Assembly (NCBI GenBank): GCA_036346395.1
Contig: CM070601.1
Coordinates: forward strand, 17,543,763 to 17,607,762
Reading direction: 5' to 3'
From: Hsuehochloa calcarea
Taxonomy: Eukaryota; Streptophyta; Magnoliopsida; Poales; Poaceae
Length of the DNA: 64,000 bases
Both the position numbers and the translations under genes were made by a program. The notes below the pieces were generated by a model. It did not search any database. It was not told where the DNA came from and saw only the letters and a list, made by a program, of their open reading frames with translations. This document shows, piece by piece, positions 12,614 to 23,932 of the stretch; the first letter of the stretch is position 1, and every line of letters begins with the position of its first letter.

Positions 12614-13009
12614 CCGGAGTCGCTCTCACTCTCGGTCATTCTCAATCGAAAGCATCTAGGCCCCTAAAAATGGTTTTGGTAAATAATGTCAATAATGTAT
12701 TATGGGACTTACATATGTGCTAAGATGTTTTAAGGTTTAATCCCGAAGTTTGAATAATGACATGGAAATGGCAATGCAAAGGTGATAAAAGATCGACATG
12801 ACTCAAGGCAAAGGTATCATAGCCTAAAGATCCTTTTGTAGTATTTTACCGATCTCAATGCTAGGAGAAAAGATCAGATTTATAGGTTAAATATCGTACT
12901 ATTAAGAGGGATCATGGCTAGTAACTTGAATGATTATTAATGTGCCATTTTGATCAACTAGGAGTCATGCATTACATTTGTCTTTGCTTCTGGAAACTGT
13001 TCAGAAAGA

Positions 13010-13370
13010 TCGGTATGACCACAGTTGATGAGCGGTATTATCGCAAATCGGTAATACTAGATTCTAGTTGGCGGTATGTATTTTTCAGAGAGTATATTTT
13101 TAGAAGTTTTTCTTGAAATCCCAAAATCGGTCTGATGACTACAAAATCCTTTTGTAGTTTTTTTTGAGCGGTATGACCGTAGTTGATGAGCGATATTACC
13201 GCAAGTCGGTAATACCGGATTCTAGTTGGTGGTATATATTTTTCAAAAACTACAAAATCATTTTTGTAGTTTTTCTTGAGCGATATAACCGCAGTTGATG
13301 AGCGGTATTACCGCAAGTCGGTAATACCAGATTCTAGTTGGCGGTATCTATTTTTCAGAGAGCATGTCTG
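13010..13370. repeat. Three-copy tandem repeat, 112-158 bp units
   Basis: The motif AGTTGATGAGCG, followed by TATTACCGCAA and GATTCTAGTTGG, begins at about 13023, 13181 and 13293. The first interval is longer (158 bp) because of an extra segment, the second is 112 bp. Each unit ends in a GTATNTATTTTTCA stretch. There is no coding signal. Confidence 0.75.
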
Positions 13371-13829
13371 TCTGGTTCATCATTCGCGTGTGTATGATGT
13401 TGGAACAATGATGTGGTACGAGGACTCATGTCCTTCCTTGCTTCATCACTTGACTTATCTACCTCTACGTCCAAGGCTAGAGAAAGACATTGCATCATCA
13501 GTGCAGCAACATTTCGTGTGTCAGAAATTGATGAGGTGAAGACAAAGCTTGGACCTTGGATTGTTTTAGCGTGGAAGGGAGTTTTTTCCACTGTTGGCGT
13601 CGTTATTAACGAAACTGATCGTTCACAGGCCGTAATGCCAACAATAGCACAATAAACATGTCGAGGGCCGACACGCATCTAAAACCGTGCCTCCCGCACC
13701 TAGATTTTATCTTCACCATTCCTAGGAGCACTAGACGTTCCTCGTGCTGCCACATCACCGCTACCGCACCCCTTGGGGGCCAGACAAGCTGCCTTCGCTC
13801 CCCCAGGGCATGGCATCCCCTTCGCCGCT

Positions 13830-14633
13830 TGTAAGATCGAGGAGGCCGACTAGAGGGGGGTGAATAGGCGGTTTTAAAAATTCTCTCGGCTAAAACCAAT
13901 TAATAATGCGGAAGCTAATAACAAATTAGTTTTGCACAATTAAAACCTAAATCAACTAGTCTCCACTAAGTGCATCAACAATATGAATACAATTGAATGA
14001 GAGCAATCATACAAAGATATATAAGCAACATGAGTATAACATGTTAGTTCCACAATGTGTTTACCATTAGTTACCATAACAAACCATTATCACATAGTGG
14101 TGGGACAAGATACTACAATCTTTCCCTTAAAGGTAATTAATGATAACCACTTCAATTGCACATAAATTGAATGTAGATGATTTAATGTAACACAACATGA
14201 GTATATATGAACTACACAAGTTATATATATACTCCAACATGAGTATACAAGAACTACACAAGTTTTGTATACTCAAAAGGATATGTTTCAAAGTAAAGAT
14301 CCTTAATATATGTGGAGAATGGAATATAGATCAATACTAATGAAACCACAAAATATAGAATAAACTCTCCCTAAATGTGTGCATACACAAATATGTAATA
14401 ACATCACATGCACATATTCAAGTTAAACTTATGGTTGAGTTCAACCTATATTTTGGATCCGAGGAATGCAACAATATATAAGATTAAGATGTCGATTGCA
14501 TACCTCGTTGAATTTTACCTTTATATCCAAATGATACTACACAAAATAATATTGGACAAGAGAGTTAGTCTTATATTTGGATTTATCATTAATCACCAAA
14601 ACATTCCATTAACTCATAATGGCGGGTCTAGAT
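13830..14633. mobile_element. Unclassified 804-bp insertion in repeat copy B
   Basis: Absent from the homologous copy A. It is flanked by near-identical 11-bp direct repeats CCTTCGCCGCT (13819-13829) and CCTTCACCGCT (14634-14644). It starts TGTAAGATCGAGGAGGCC, includes GACTAGAGGGGGGTGAATAG, a motif I recall from many grass repeats, and is otherwise AT-rich and non-coding. No inverted ends were seen. Superfamily is unknown; the direct repeats may be its target duplication. Confidence 0.55.
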
Positions 14634-14893
14634 CCTTCACCGCTCCCCCTCGCCCAGACACTGCCACGTGGCCCTACCAGTCCCCCTCGCCCGAACGCGA
14701 GCCCATACCGTGCCACCATGGCAGGGTATTGCCATGCCCCGCACTCGGATTCCAGCCTATCCCATCCATCACGTCCATGCCCCATGCATGCGAATGATTC
14801 CTTGCATGCAAAAAAAAACATAGCATGGGAGGGGAGGGGAATCTTATTCCCCTCCCGTCGCTTCGCTGTCTGCGGGGATTGCGTTCATGCGGC

Positions 14894-14901
14894 TATAAAT
14901 A
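14894..14901 (+). promoter_or_regulatory. TATA-box-like element of repeat copy B
   Basis: TATAAATA followed by CCGGAGTCGCTCTCG, the same core seen at 12605. It lies about 0.95 kb upstream of the broken mobile-domain gene at 15862, with the AT-rich array between, so it could once have driven that gene. Confidence 0.4.
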
Positions 14902-15039
14902 CCGGAGTCGCTCTCGCTCTCAGTCATTCTCGCCTTCGCTCGTTACTGAGAACACAAATAATACAAAGAATTTTTTTGAGATGTCAGTGTTTAGAGCAGT
15001 TCTTAGCACCGTATTAGTATAGAACGATTGCCATCAAGA

Positions 15040-15800
15040 TAAGGTATTTTTTTTCCAATGCATTTTTCATAATTAATTTAGCCATAGTTAATTAGTTTTA
15101 ATCAGTTACTCGTAATTAATTTTGTCATTACTATGTAGTTGTAAATAATTAGTTGTAATTAACTAATTGTAAGTAATTAAGCCATAGTTTATTAGTGATA
15201 ATTATTTAGCGGTAATTAATTAGCCATAATTAATGTAGTGCTAAATAATTAGTCATATTTAATTAGCCTTTATTAATTTAGTGTGAATTAATTAGTGGTA
15301 AAAATTAGTCATAATTAATTAGATATAATTAATTTAGTGGTAATTAACTAGTACTAATTAATTAGTTGTCATTAATTTACTTGTAATTTATTTAGTGGTA
15401 TATAATTAGTCAAAATTAATTAGTGGTAATTAATTATTCATAATTATTTAGTCATAATTAACTTAGACGTAATTAATTAGTCGTACTTATTTAGTCGTAA
15501 TCAATTTAGTGGTAATTAATTAGTTGTAATTAATTTAGTCATAATTAATTACATGTAAATAATTTTTTAATTAATTACAAGTAATTAATTTATAGGAAAT
15601 TAATTAAGTCATAAATAATTAGTGGTAATGAATTAGTCATAATTAATTTTCATTGTAGTTAACAAGTTGTGATTAAATTAGTGCTAATTAATTGGGCATA
15701 CTTAATTACTCATAACTAATTAATTGGTGATTATTTAAGTCGTAATTAATTAGTCGTGAATAATTTATCGTAAGAAAATTTAGTCATATTTAATATGTCA
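15040..15800. repeat. AT-rich degenerate array of TAATTAATTAGT-type units
   Basis: About 760 bp built almost wholly from variants of TAATTAATTTAGTGG and TAATTAATTAGTCA, giving a loose 14-16 or 28-32 bp periodicity. AT content is very high and there is no reading frame. It ends just before the mobile-domain pseudogene. Confidence 0.75.
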
Positions 15801-15861
15801 TAGTTTATTTGCTTTTTTCTATTTGATTCGAACTAACTCGACGTTTTATCTACTGCAAGGC

Positions 15862-16690
15862 ATGGCTCTTCCGGGTCTACTAAAACCGTTCTATGATGAA
15901 CATCATCGGGGAAAGCTGTGGATTTCCGTGGACGGGGATGGTCTCTCACCCCTCGTGATTCAGCCCGAGAACCATTACTGGGACCCATGACGCTTTCTAC
16001 GTCCCAATCCTTCAGGACACGAGGTTGTTGCCCTTTGCGAGGATGCTCGAGCTCAGCCACTATTTCACCCTGGATAGTCGGTTCATGTCAGCACTTGTCG
16101 ACAGTTGGAGACCCGACACACACATGTTCCACTTTTGGTGAGGAGAGATGACGATTACTCTCCAAGATGTCTCCTTCTTGACCGATCTCCCGATCACAGG
16201 AGACGCACTTGTTCCACCCCTTCTGCCGGTGGACTGGAAGGCCTGCTTGGCGTAATGGTTCGGCCTACCTATGCCATTTAGGCTAGTGGTATCCCTCGGA
16301 TATGGCTGAGGAATTTAAGTCAATGCCCGACTAATGCACCTGACAAGGTTGTTAGGACGCACCTCTTCACTTACCTTCTTCATCTTTTCGGTTGGGCCTT
16401 GTTTCCAACCACACAGGGCGATTGGGTGTGACCCAGCTTCGTTCGTATCACCGAGTCTTTGGCTGACGCAGAGCCTGGGGGGTGCCACATTACAGCTGGA
16501 GATCAGTCGTTCTTTACGCCACATACAAGGGGTTATGTGAAGCTTTGCGATGTGACACCAGTGTGAAATCGGTCCTTCCCGTTTGCTGCGTGCTTCTACA
16601 ACTATGGAGTGAGGAGCACTTCCCAATTGGGTGGCCTAGCATTTGGACTGCAATGCACCCGTACGCCGAGCCCCGCGACCCCATAGATGG
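15862..16690 (+). pseudogene. Plant mobile domain (PMD, MAIN-like) protein remnant
   Basis: Starts MALPGLLKPFYDEHHRGKLW just after a CAG acceptor-like site. Frame-shifted segments then read LVDSWRPDTHMFHF, GEMTITLQDVSFLTDLPITG (about 16140-16200), a Leu-rich FTYLLHLFGWALFPTT stretch near 16365, and CATYKGLCEALRCDTSVKS near 16510. This order is that of the PF10536 plant mobile domain carried by many plant transposable elements. Several stops and frameshifts break it, and it ends abruptly near 16690 where the LTR on the minus strand appears to begin. Confidence 0.72.
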
Positions 16691-16699
16691 TCCCACTAT

Positions 16700-19600
16700 T
16701 AATAAATATCAGAGTTAATTACCAGAAAGACTTACGAGCTAATAAATAAGAACACAATAGAAGACAAATGAATGGTAGTAGAACCCAGCTAATCTGCCAC
16801 AGGCAATCGACTGGGGTAGCGGCCTAGTCGTCGAGATCTTCGACAACGCGAAGTCCTTCTTCTCTGAAATTTATTTGCATTAAGAAACTATGAGCACAAA
16901 TAACTGTACTTTGCAAGTTACAACCAATAACAGAATTGTAATGCATGCAGGGGTATATCAGAGGAAGGCAACTAGGGTTGAATTTGCATAAAGCGATGTT
17001 TTCTTTAAATACTTGTACTAAGTTCCAAAGCAGATATTCTATAGCTAAAATTTATTTTTCTAAATTTTCAAGTTTTATAGTAAGATAACATTCACATAAG
17101 AGTGGTGAAGGATACCCTCCTATCACATAGTATACTGCCCAATTTCTCAATTGAATAAAACTATCCATAATCATTTAATAAAGTTTTTTAAAATCAAACA
17201 AAATTATAAAGTTGAGTGGCTTTGCTGAGTATATCAATGGTCATGGACACGGCTATTCGAATAGTTTTTAACACTCTGCATAGGTTGTGCAACTTTACCC
17301 ACAAGAGGTAATCACTCGTAATGTTTGTTTCACACACTTTCGAAGGTGTGCAACTAAGAGATTATCACAAGGCCTTTACAATGCACCATCCCACCGTAGT
17401 CTCGCCTCGCTAAGGTTTCACTTCCTTTGGGTGAAAACCCGTCGGACTTAAGCGCCCTCTTGCGCCATGTGGAAATACATAAAAGTAGGTCATAAAGACA
17501 GCCACACAACCGGATGGCACAACCACGGTGAAATGATACAAATTATTTATTCCGGTTCCGCCCACACAGGACATATGAAAGTACGATGGGGCTTAGGAAG
17601 ATGTGGCTCAAAGACTGGTCTTTAACTAACTTGGGCGAATTTTCATAAAACCCATGGGCCTCGATCATAGAAATGACTCAATCTTGTGTATCAACGTGCA
17701 ACATCCAAACATCCATTTCGCCCAAGTTCAAACCAATTTTTATTTTATTTTCCAAGTTAAATCATTTTCCAAAATTATTATGGTAAAAGCGATACCATAG
17801 CATCATGTTAAATCATAGTTGATCATTTGGCTAAATTCCCCAAATTGAACTTTTTTTTGTCTAAGCATAAACTTTTGTAACGTGTCTAATTCATATTAAT
17901 GTACCAACTAGATTTTAACTACAACATCAAGGTATGTCTACTTCAATAGCAACATTTGGCTATACAAAGGAATTGTGAATAACTAAAATTTTAAAACAGG
18001 GATTTAAATAACTTGAATATAAATACGCATACAATAATAATTTGAAATAGAATTTAAATAATTTGAAATACTAGAATTCAAATATGATCAAATATGTAAC
18101 TTGCCTTGCTTATTTAGTTGTTTTCAAACGGCATCGCAATCCGGCTTTCCAAAGTCGTCGAAATCTACACGCGAAAGCAGAAATTCAAATAAAATCCAAA
18201 TAAAATTAAAATAAACTCCAAATTAAATCAATTTTATACATATAGCTAGATCTTGAATTTAGATTAATTTAGAAATTTAAATCGACAGAATCGGAGTTCG
18301 TATGAAGTAGAACGAACATATGAAAGTTTGGATATCACAAGAAATGAAAGAATTCCGAAAATATTGTTCACCGTTTCGACTACCTGGTCGAAAGAGGTCT
18401 CGACTACCTGTTCGAAAGGAGTTTTGATTACAGGTGGTCGGAAGGAGATTTGACTGCACGTGGTCGGAAGGAGGTTCGACCACAGGTGGTCGGAAGGAAG
18501 TTTCGAGTACCTGGTCGGAAGGAGATTCGAGTATACGTGGTCGAACGGAGGTTCGACTGCACTTGGTCGGAAGGAAGGTTCGACTACCTGGTCGAAAGGG
18601 GGTTCAACTACAGGTGGTCGAAACGAGGTTCGACTGCCTAGTCGAAAGAGGTCTCAGCTACCTGGTCGAAAAGAGTTTCGACTACAGGTGGTCGAAAGGA
18701 GGTTCGACTGCATGTGGTCAGAAGGAAGAGTCGAAAGGAGGTTCAACTACCTAGTCGAAAGGAGGTTCAACTACAGTTGGTTGAAAGGAGGTTCGATTGC
18801 ACGTGGTCTGAAGAAGGTTCAACTGCAGCTGGTCAGAAGGAAATTTTGACTACTTGGTTGGAAGGAGGTTCGACTACAGGTAGTCGAAAGGAAGTTTCGA
18901 TTACCTGGTCGGAAGGAGATTTCGATTACCTGGTCGAAGAAGGTTTCGACTACCTGGTCAAAAGAAGGTCGAAGGTTGTCGCAAGTGGCCGAAGGTGGTC
19001 GTGTCGCCGGCGAAGGTCCGGCGCGGTGGCGGCGCGCAAAACAGTGTTGGGGTGCAAGGAAGCGACGGTGCTCCGGTGATGCACCGATGAAGGCGCGGGG
19101 AGTACCACATAGAATGTCGTGGGGTGAGAATCCAACGGTGGTGATGATGTTGCTCGGGAATGGTTGACGGCGACGGAACGCGAGAAGGAAAGAGCTTCAA
19201 CCGGCGGCGGTAAAGCTTCGATTGTGGAGAAATGAAAGCAAGAGAGCAGGGCGAATTCGGGGAGGTGGAAGAGGAAGCTACGGGGCTTGCCGTGACGTAA
19301 TCGGCGAGGCAAGGCGAAGGCCAGAGAGAGACATGGGGGAAAAGAGAGAGAAAGACATGGGAGAAAGGGAGAGGAGATCGAGGGGCCCACGAGGCTCTCT
19401 TTATAGGGGTGTTGAAGAGTAGGGGCGAAGGCTCGTGGCATGGGCCGGTGCTCCGGGTGGCATGGCCGACGGGACAGAGCAGGGCGGAGGTGACGCGCGT
19501 AGACGCGGACAGGACGGGGCGAAGCAGAGGGTAGGTGAGGGAGGAGACAAGACAGAGAGGCGCGGCGGGGTCAATAGGAGTAGGTGAGGGAGGAGACGGG

Positions 19601-20460
19601 GTAGAGGCGGAGAGGACGGGGTCGTTCAATGTGCTGACGCGGCGGCATGGCAAGCTGAGCTAGTAGAACATGGGCACTGGCTTCGGGAGGAAGACAGAAG
19701 AAAGCAACGGGAAGAAATAGGAGAGAGAGAAGAAAAGAAGAAAATGAAAGAAAATCTAAAAAATAAAATAAATCTAAAAATTTCAAGAAAATTTTATGAA
19801 ATGCTTTGGAACCTGAATAGATCAAATAAAATAAGTTTGGATTTATCTGAAGTTTATTTTAATAGTTTAAAATGTTTTTCATTCAGAAATTCAATTTAAG
19901 CTTTAAATTAATCCAATAAAATTTAATTAGTTTATTTTATTTTTAAAGATTCAAAAGGACTCTTAAAATATAATAAAATATTTTTTATTTAACAAGAGTT
20001 TATTTTACTCACTTTTAAATTATTTTTATTTATGAAATTTTAAATTAAGCTTTAACAAATCACGAGAAATCAAATGGTGATTTTTATTTTGAAAACTTTG
20101 AAAAGGCCTAAAAATAAAATAGATTAGTTTTGAAATAATAAAAATTACTTCCAACTTTAAGTTGGCTTTTATTTTTGTACATAAGTATTTTTATTTTTTG
20201 AAAGACAAGAGAAAGCTTTTAAAATATTAGAATATTTAAGAAATTAAATAAAATTTTCTTTTTAACTTTAAATCCAAAGTAAACCCAGAAACTCATTTAA
20301 ATTTTCTTTTGACTTTTAAACACTAGAAAATTTAAGAAAAACAATAAAACTCTTTTAAAATTTTCAGAAAGTCAAGGAAACTGTTTTAGAACTCAGAAAA
20401 GGCAATAAAATAATAACTTTATTAATTTTAAAAATAGTAACATAACTTTGGGATGTTACA
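16700..20460 (-). mobile_element. Solo-LTR-like element on the minus strand, same family as 33741-37960
   Basis: On the minus strand it opens at 20460 with TGTAACATCCC, the same terminal sequence as the LTR at 33741. Both also share an inner segment: GTGGGTAAAGTTG at about 17302 (minus) and 37128 (plus), followed in both by a GAGTGT...TATT...GTCATG series. A GC-rich zone (18960-19660) and long AT-rich stretches match typical large Ty3-type LTRs. No gag or pol was found. The left end near 16700 is approximate; it abuts the broken mobile-domain gene. Open frames at 18950-19653 are low-complexity and unconvincing. Confidence 0.65.
18380..18975. repeat. Minisatellite, 25-27-bp units
   Basis: About 22 copies of units such as TGGTCGGAAGGAGGTTCGAC, alternating CTACCTGG and CTACAGGTGG spacers. 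Two start points, 18435 and 18461, are 26 bp apart. The array lies inside the minus-strand LTR and is not obvious in the sister copy at 33.7-38 kb. The translated Gly/Arg/Ser-rich frames are artefacts. Confidence 0.85.
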
Positions 20461-21424
20461 GAACCTTAATGCAATATGATCTACAAACAGGTCCTTGTGA
20501 CTTACGATCAGCTCATATCTCTATACAATTAGCTCGTATTTGGTATCAACTAGTTTGTAACTCCTTATGACCAGGTTTTGACCACTTAGTGATTATTTTT
20601 GACCAACCTACGACCAGCTCATATCTCCATACGACTAGTCTGTATCTGTTTGAAGTAGAAGACATGCTCATGTATTCTCCATTTGCCTCACAATATCTGG
20701 TTGAACTCCAGGTGAGATATTGTGTCATCCATGGACTGTTCAATACTTTCTCGATCAAGTGTCGGATAACTTCATGTGTTCGAACTCTTCGACTACCAGT
20801 GGCATAGCCATGCACTTTCTTTATCTGACCACATTGAGAGACTCATAGATATCTCTCTTGTTATGTTAGGAGGGACAAATCTCATATCCGATCAGTCACA
20901 TTTCTCCGCATGTTTCATAGTATACCTGAAAGCTGCCTTTATAACTACACAGTTATGGAGTAGCATTTGGCAACCCCAAAGTGTACTCTTACAATGTAGA
21001 AAACCATGTTGATATCAGGTCTAAGGATTATACAACATCATTGCTTGAGATCAACTAATGATACATGAAATTATAACAATCTCAGCAGTGTCTCAAGGTG
21101 GGTCAATCCAACGCCATGTTCTCTAACATGTGTCCACATTGTTGATTCGATATCACTATATCCATGATTGGTGAAACATGATCATCAATCAATATATGTG
21201 TTGGTCGATAGGATCACTGGCGTTCCAACCAGTGACATTCGACCAGAGATATATTTAGAACAATATCATCATAAGTTAAAAGAGTTTCACCAACAAGTCA
21301 TATACTCGTAGATCTTTATAACTGATGATTCATTCAAGAAACATAATAACACTTATTCAATAACATATAAATATAGATGTGATACAATTATATTTACGAT
21401 TGCCTCTAGAATATATCACCAACA
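20461..21424. other. LTR-retrotransposon-like non-coding sequence
   Basis: No coding frame of substance. There is an internal direct repeat (GCTCATATCTC at about 20510 and 20612) and a style of sequence reminiscent of grass copia LTRs. No ends could be placed. Confidence 0.3.
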
Positions 21425-21516
21425 AATAATCCGCACCTGAAATGCCCTCGGATGGAAGGACTGGAAGTGGATGACACCAACTGCTAGATGCATGGCAGCA
21501 TGAATAAACTAGTAGC
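21425..21516 (+). pseudogene. Duplicated last-exon fragment of the LRR1 gene
   Basis: These 92 bp align without gaps to 30269-30360, the last exon and start of the 3' UTR of the LRR gene, with four differences (about 96% identity). It still encodes the C-terminal end with the VDDTNC-stop signature. Similarity stops abruptly on both sides, and no other LRR exon lies nearby. It lies about 4.8 kb upstream of the intact gene. Confidence 0.88.
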
Positions 21517-21529
21517 AACTAGAGTAACC

Positions 21530-22328
21530 CTTTAGGGCTTGTTTGGAAGCAAGAGGTAGAAAAACCAGGGTTCAAAATCCATGTGATGGATTTTGAGGGC
21601 ATATGAAATCCCCCTCAACCCCAAGGGAAAATTATCTCGCCTAAGAACAAAATCTCTATTGACGTTTGGAATAAGAGAGATAAAAATCATGACCATGAAA
21701 AAAATTAAAAAAACACAAATTTCAGAAACAATAGCTACAGTGTGCTTGAGTTATTAGCAAAAAGTATTGCACACTCCACAATTAAATTCTATATGCTCAA
21801 CTCTCATTACAAAATTCAAGAATTTGATGTGATGAATCCCTGGATATATCCTCTACATGTTATACGGAATGCAGATGTAAGCTACACACACCAGAGATAC
21901 TGGAAGAGTCAATGTCAACCAACAGATTTGGGACTACGTAGTATGTACTTCATCAGTTCACCTCACATTACATATGTTGTAAGTCAAATTTCTACTTTTA
22001 CATTCAAAATGCCAGCCAAGCACCACATATATGAATAAGATTCTTTGGAAAAGAACCGTCCCAGTTTAGTTTTAGCCTTTCAGGTTGAGGATATACTAAC
22101 CAATCGAAATCCATCCTTCCTTCTGCAAAGAACCAGGGAAGCTACACAAGGTTTTCATTTGGAATTCACAACTTGCCTGTTGTGTTATCATCTACTGGGT
22201 ACTTGTTATATACAACGATCCATCCTTCTGTAGCATTAAGCTGAGGCTAGTGAACTGTTTTCTTGAATACTGTCTTGAAGTTTTTGGAATGAAGGAAAAG
22301 AAAGATTACTCACGACTTCCATTAGTAT
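21530..22328. other. Unassigned repeat-like sequence
   Basis: Begins with GGGCTTGTTTGGAAGCAAG, which resembles the start of common grass MITEs, but I could not find a matching opposite end. Short open frames further on show no recognisable domain. Confidence 0.25.
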
Positions 22329-23930
22329 TTGGACATCTGCATCAGTCATTTGGTGCCCAAGCTTATGCAGACAAAGCTTCAGTTCATAAAAAATTCAAAA
22401 TTAATCATATTACCTTTGTTTAGATCCATCTTTTCAAACATATTCTTTATACCAGCCACCTCTTCTACCGAAAGATGCTTAGCTATGACTTGTAGTCAAC
22501 TGGCTGATATCCTCACCAAGCCTTTAGACCTAACTAGGTTTGCCACCTTGAGAAGCGAGTTAGGGGTAATTTATCCCTATGAGTTAGTTTGAGGGGGAGT
22601 TCGATCTTTTCTGATCTTACCTTGTTCTTTTGATCTTTTATTGTTCTTTTTATGAACTTATTGATCTTTTTGATCTTTTTAGGTTTTTAGGCTTTTTATT
22701 GCATCTCATTGTATCATATTGCATTCATATGAAAAATACAACAAGTGGTATGAAAAATCCAAAAAGATGTATTGTAATATAAGATTTTCTGTTTATCTTT
22801 TAAAATTGATGAAGCTTTGCCTATTACCCTTTGGAGCTTTAGTATTTCAATTCTTACTCAATGCTATGTCTAGTCCTTGACTTGCTAGAATTATCATGTT
22901 TTCACATATACAGATAAGTCTTTGCTGTATGAGCTAGAAATTTAAAACAACTCGAACTAAAAATTACAATTTGTGGATGTTTTAGCTAGTTGTGCAATTA
23001 GTACTCCTTTTGTGATATTGGCCCTATCAGAATTGCTTTGTTAGCTCTTGAATCTAAAATTGACCATTACTTGAGCTTTTTGTGTTCTTGAGATTCTAAA
23101 ACTGCTCCTGTGAAAAATGAAAAATCAAAATTGTCTTATGCTTAAAATGTGACAACTACTCTTACGAGACTGCTTGTCAAAGAAATGAACTTGGAGATAG
23201 TTTGATGATCCAGACGATTTCATGGGGACTGCTTGTCAGAAATGACATGAACCTCAAGATTTGTCGCCCTGGTAGAAGCTTAGAAATAGTTTGTAGATGG
23301 CTCCTAGTCCAGGATCTCCTTTACGAAGATATACCTTTAATCAACTTCTGGTTGAAGCTTAGGATGAGTTTGTGGATGGCTCCTAGTCCAGGATCTTGTC
23401 ACTAAGTTAGACCATTAGTCAACTTCAATATTCAGTGCATATGAGAAAACTGTTGACAAATGGGCTTTTGAGAAATCTGAGCAAAATGATTCAATACATG
23501 ACCTGATTGACTCTTAATGTGGTCTTTGTTAGATTTTTTTATCTCACTTTGATATTTTGACATGGCCAGTTTCACTTTAGGATCCCTGTTGATGAACTTG
23601 CTTAATTTGAAGCTTTGCTTAAATTGATCATATCTATTCCTTTACTTTTGAGCCTTCGCGCTTAGCTTTGATATATATGTATTATCATGATCTTGTTAGC
23701 GCTGTCAGGCTTGATATGTTGTTTGTGCAATATTAGAAATGCTGGCTTGCTCTTTTGGGTAATCTCCAAAGCTTCTTGTAATCAAAAATTGAAAAATAAA
23801 AATAAAAATGAAGCCACTCCATTGCACTTCATGCATACTCCTTCTTATGCTTCTTATGCTTCTTTCTTTATTCTGTATTTGTTATCTCTGGATAAGAGAA
23901 AGGCGTGATTCCTTGATGACTCCATAGTCA
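22329..23930 (+). mobile_element. 3' part of a Ty1/copia (Sirevirus-like) element
   Basis: The frame 22329-22592 ends with CSQLADILTKPLDLTRFATL, the conserved end of copia RNase H, then a stop and a polypurine tract TTTGAGGGGGAG at about 22588. The following 1.3 kb of AT-rich sequence with stop-broken frames resembles the long region between pol and the 3' LTR of Sireviruses. No LTR was identified; the CACTA element lies immediately to the right. Confidence 0.6.
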
Positions 23931-23932
23931 AA

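Larger units (their letters stand above)
11116..12660. repeat. Dispersed repeat, chimeric copy A, interrupted by a MITE
   Basis: 11116-11706 closely matches 39092-39720 (shared start CTCTGAAACGGTGGTGA, shared stretch GGTGCATACCAAACGCA, shared end around GAGCAAATGCC). After the MITE-like insertion at 11706-12030, about 25 bp of the 39-kb type sequence resume, then at about 12053 the sequence switches to a second family shared with 13538-14950 and 48000-48060 (GACAAAGCTTGGACCTTGG). No protein family was recognised in either part. Confidence 0.7.
13370..14960. repeat. Dispersed repeat copy B, split by an 0.8-kb insertion
   Basis: 13370-13829 and 14634-14960 together match copy A (12057-12660) and, for the first 190 bp, the two halves that flank the 41.5-47.9 kb element (41400-41478 and 47906-48060). 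A frame at 13413-13655 contains DEVKTKLGPWIVLAWKGVF, but I cannot assign it to a protein family. It ends with the conserved TATA segment at 14894. Confidence 0.65.

Noticed and set aside
18434..19079. Open frames over 100 codons rich in Gly, Arg, Ser, Trp
   Set aside because: They are translations of the 26-bp minisatellite in different frames.
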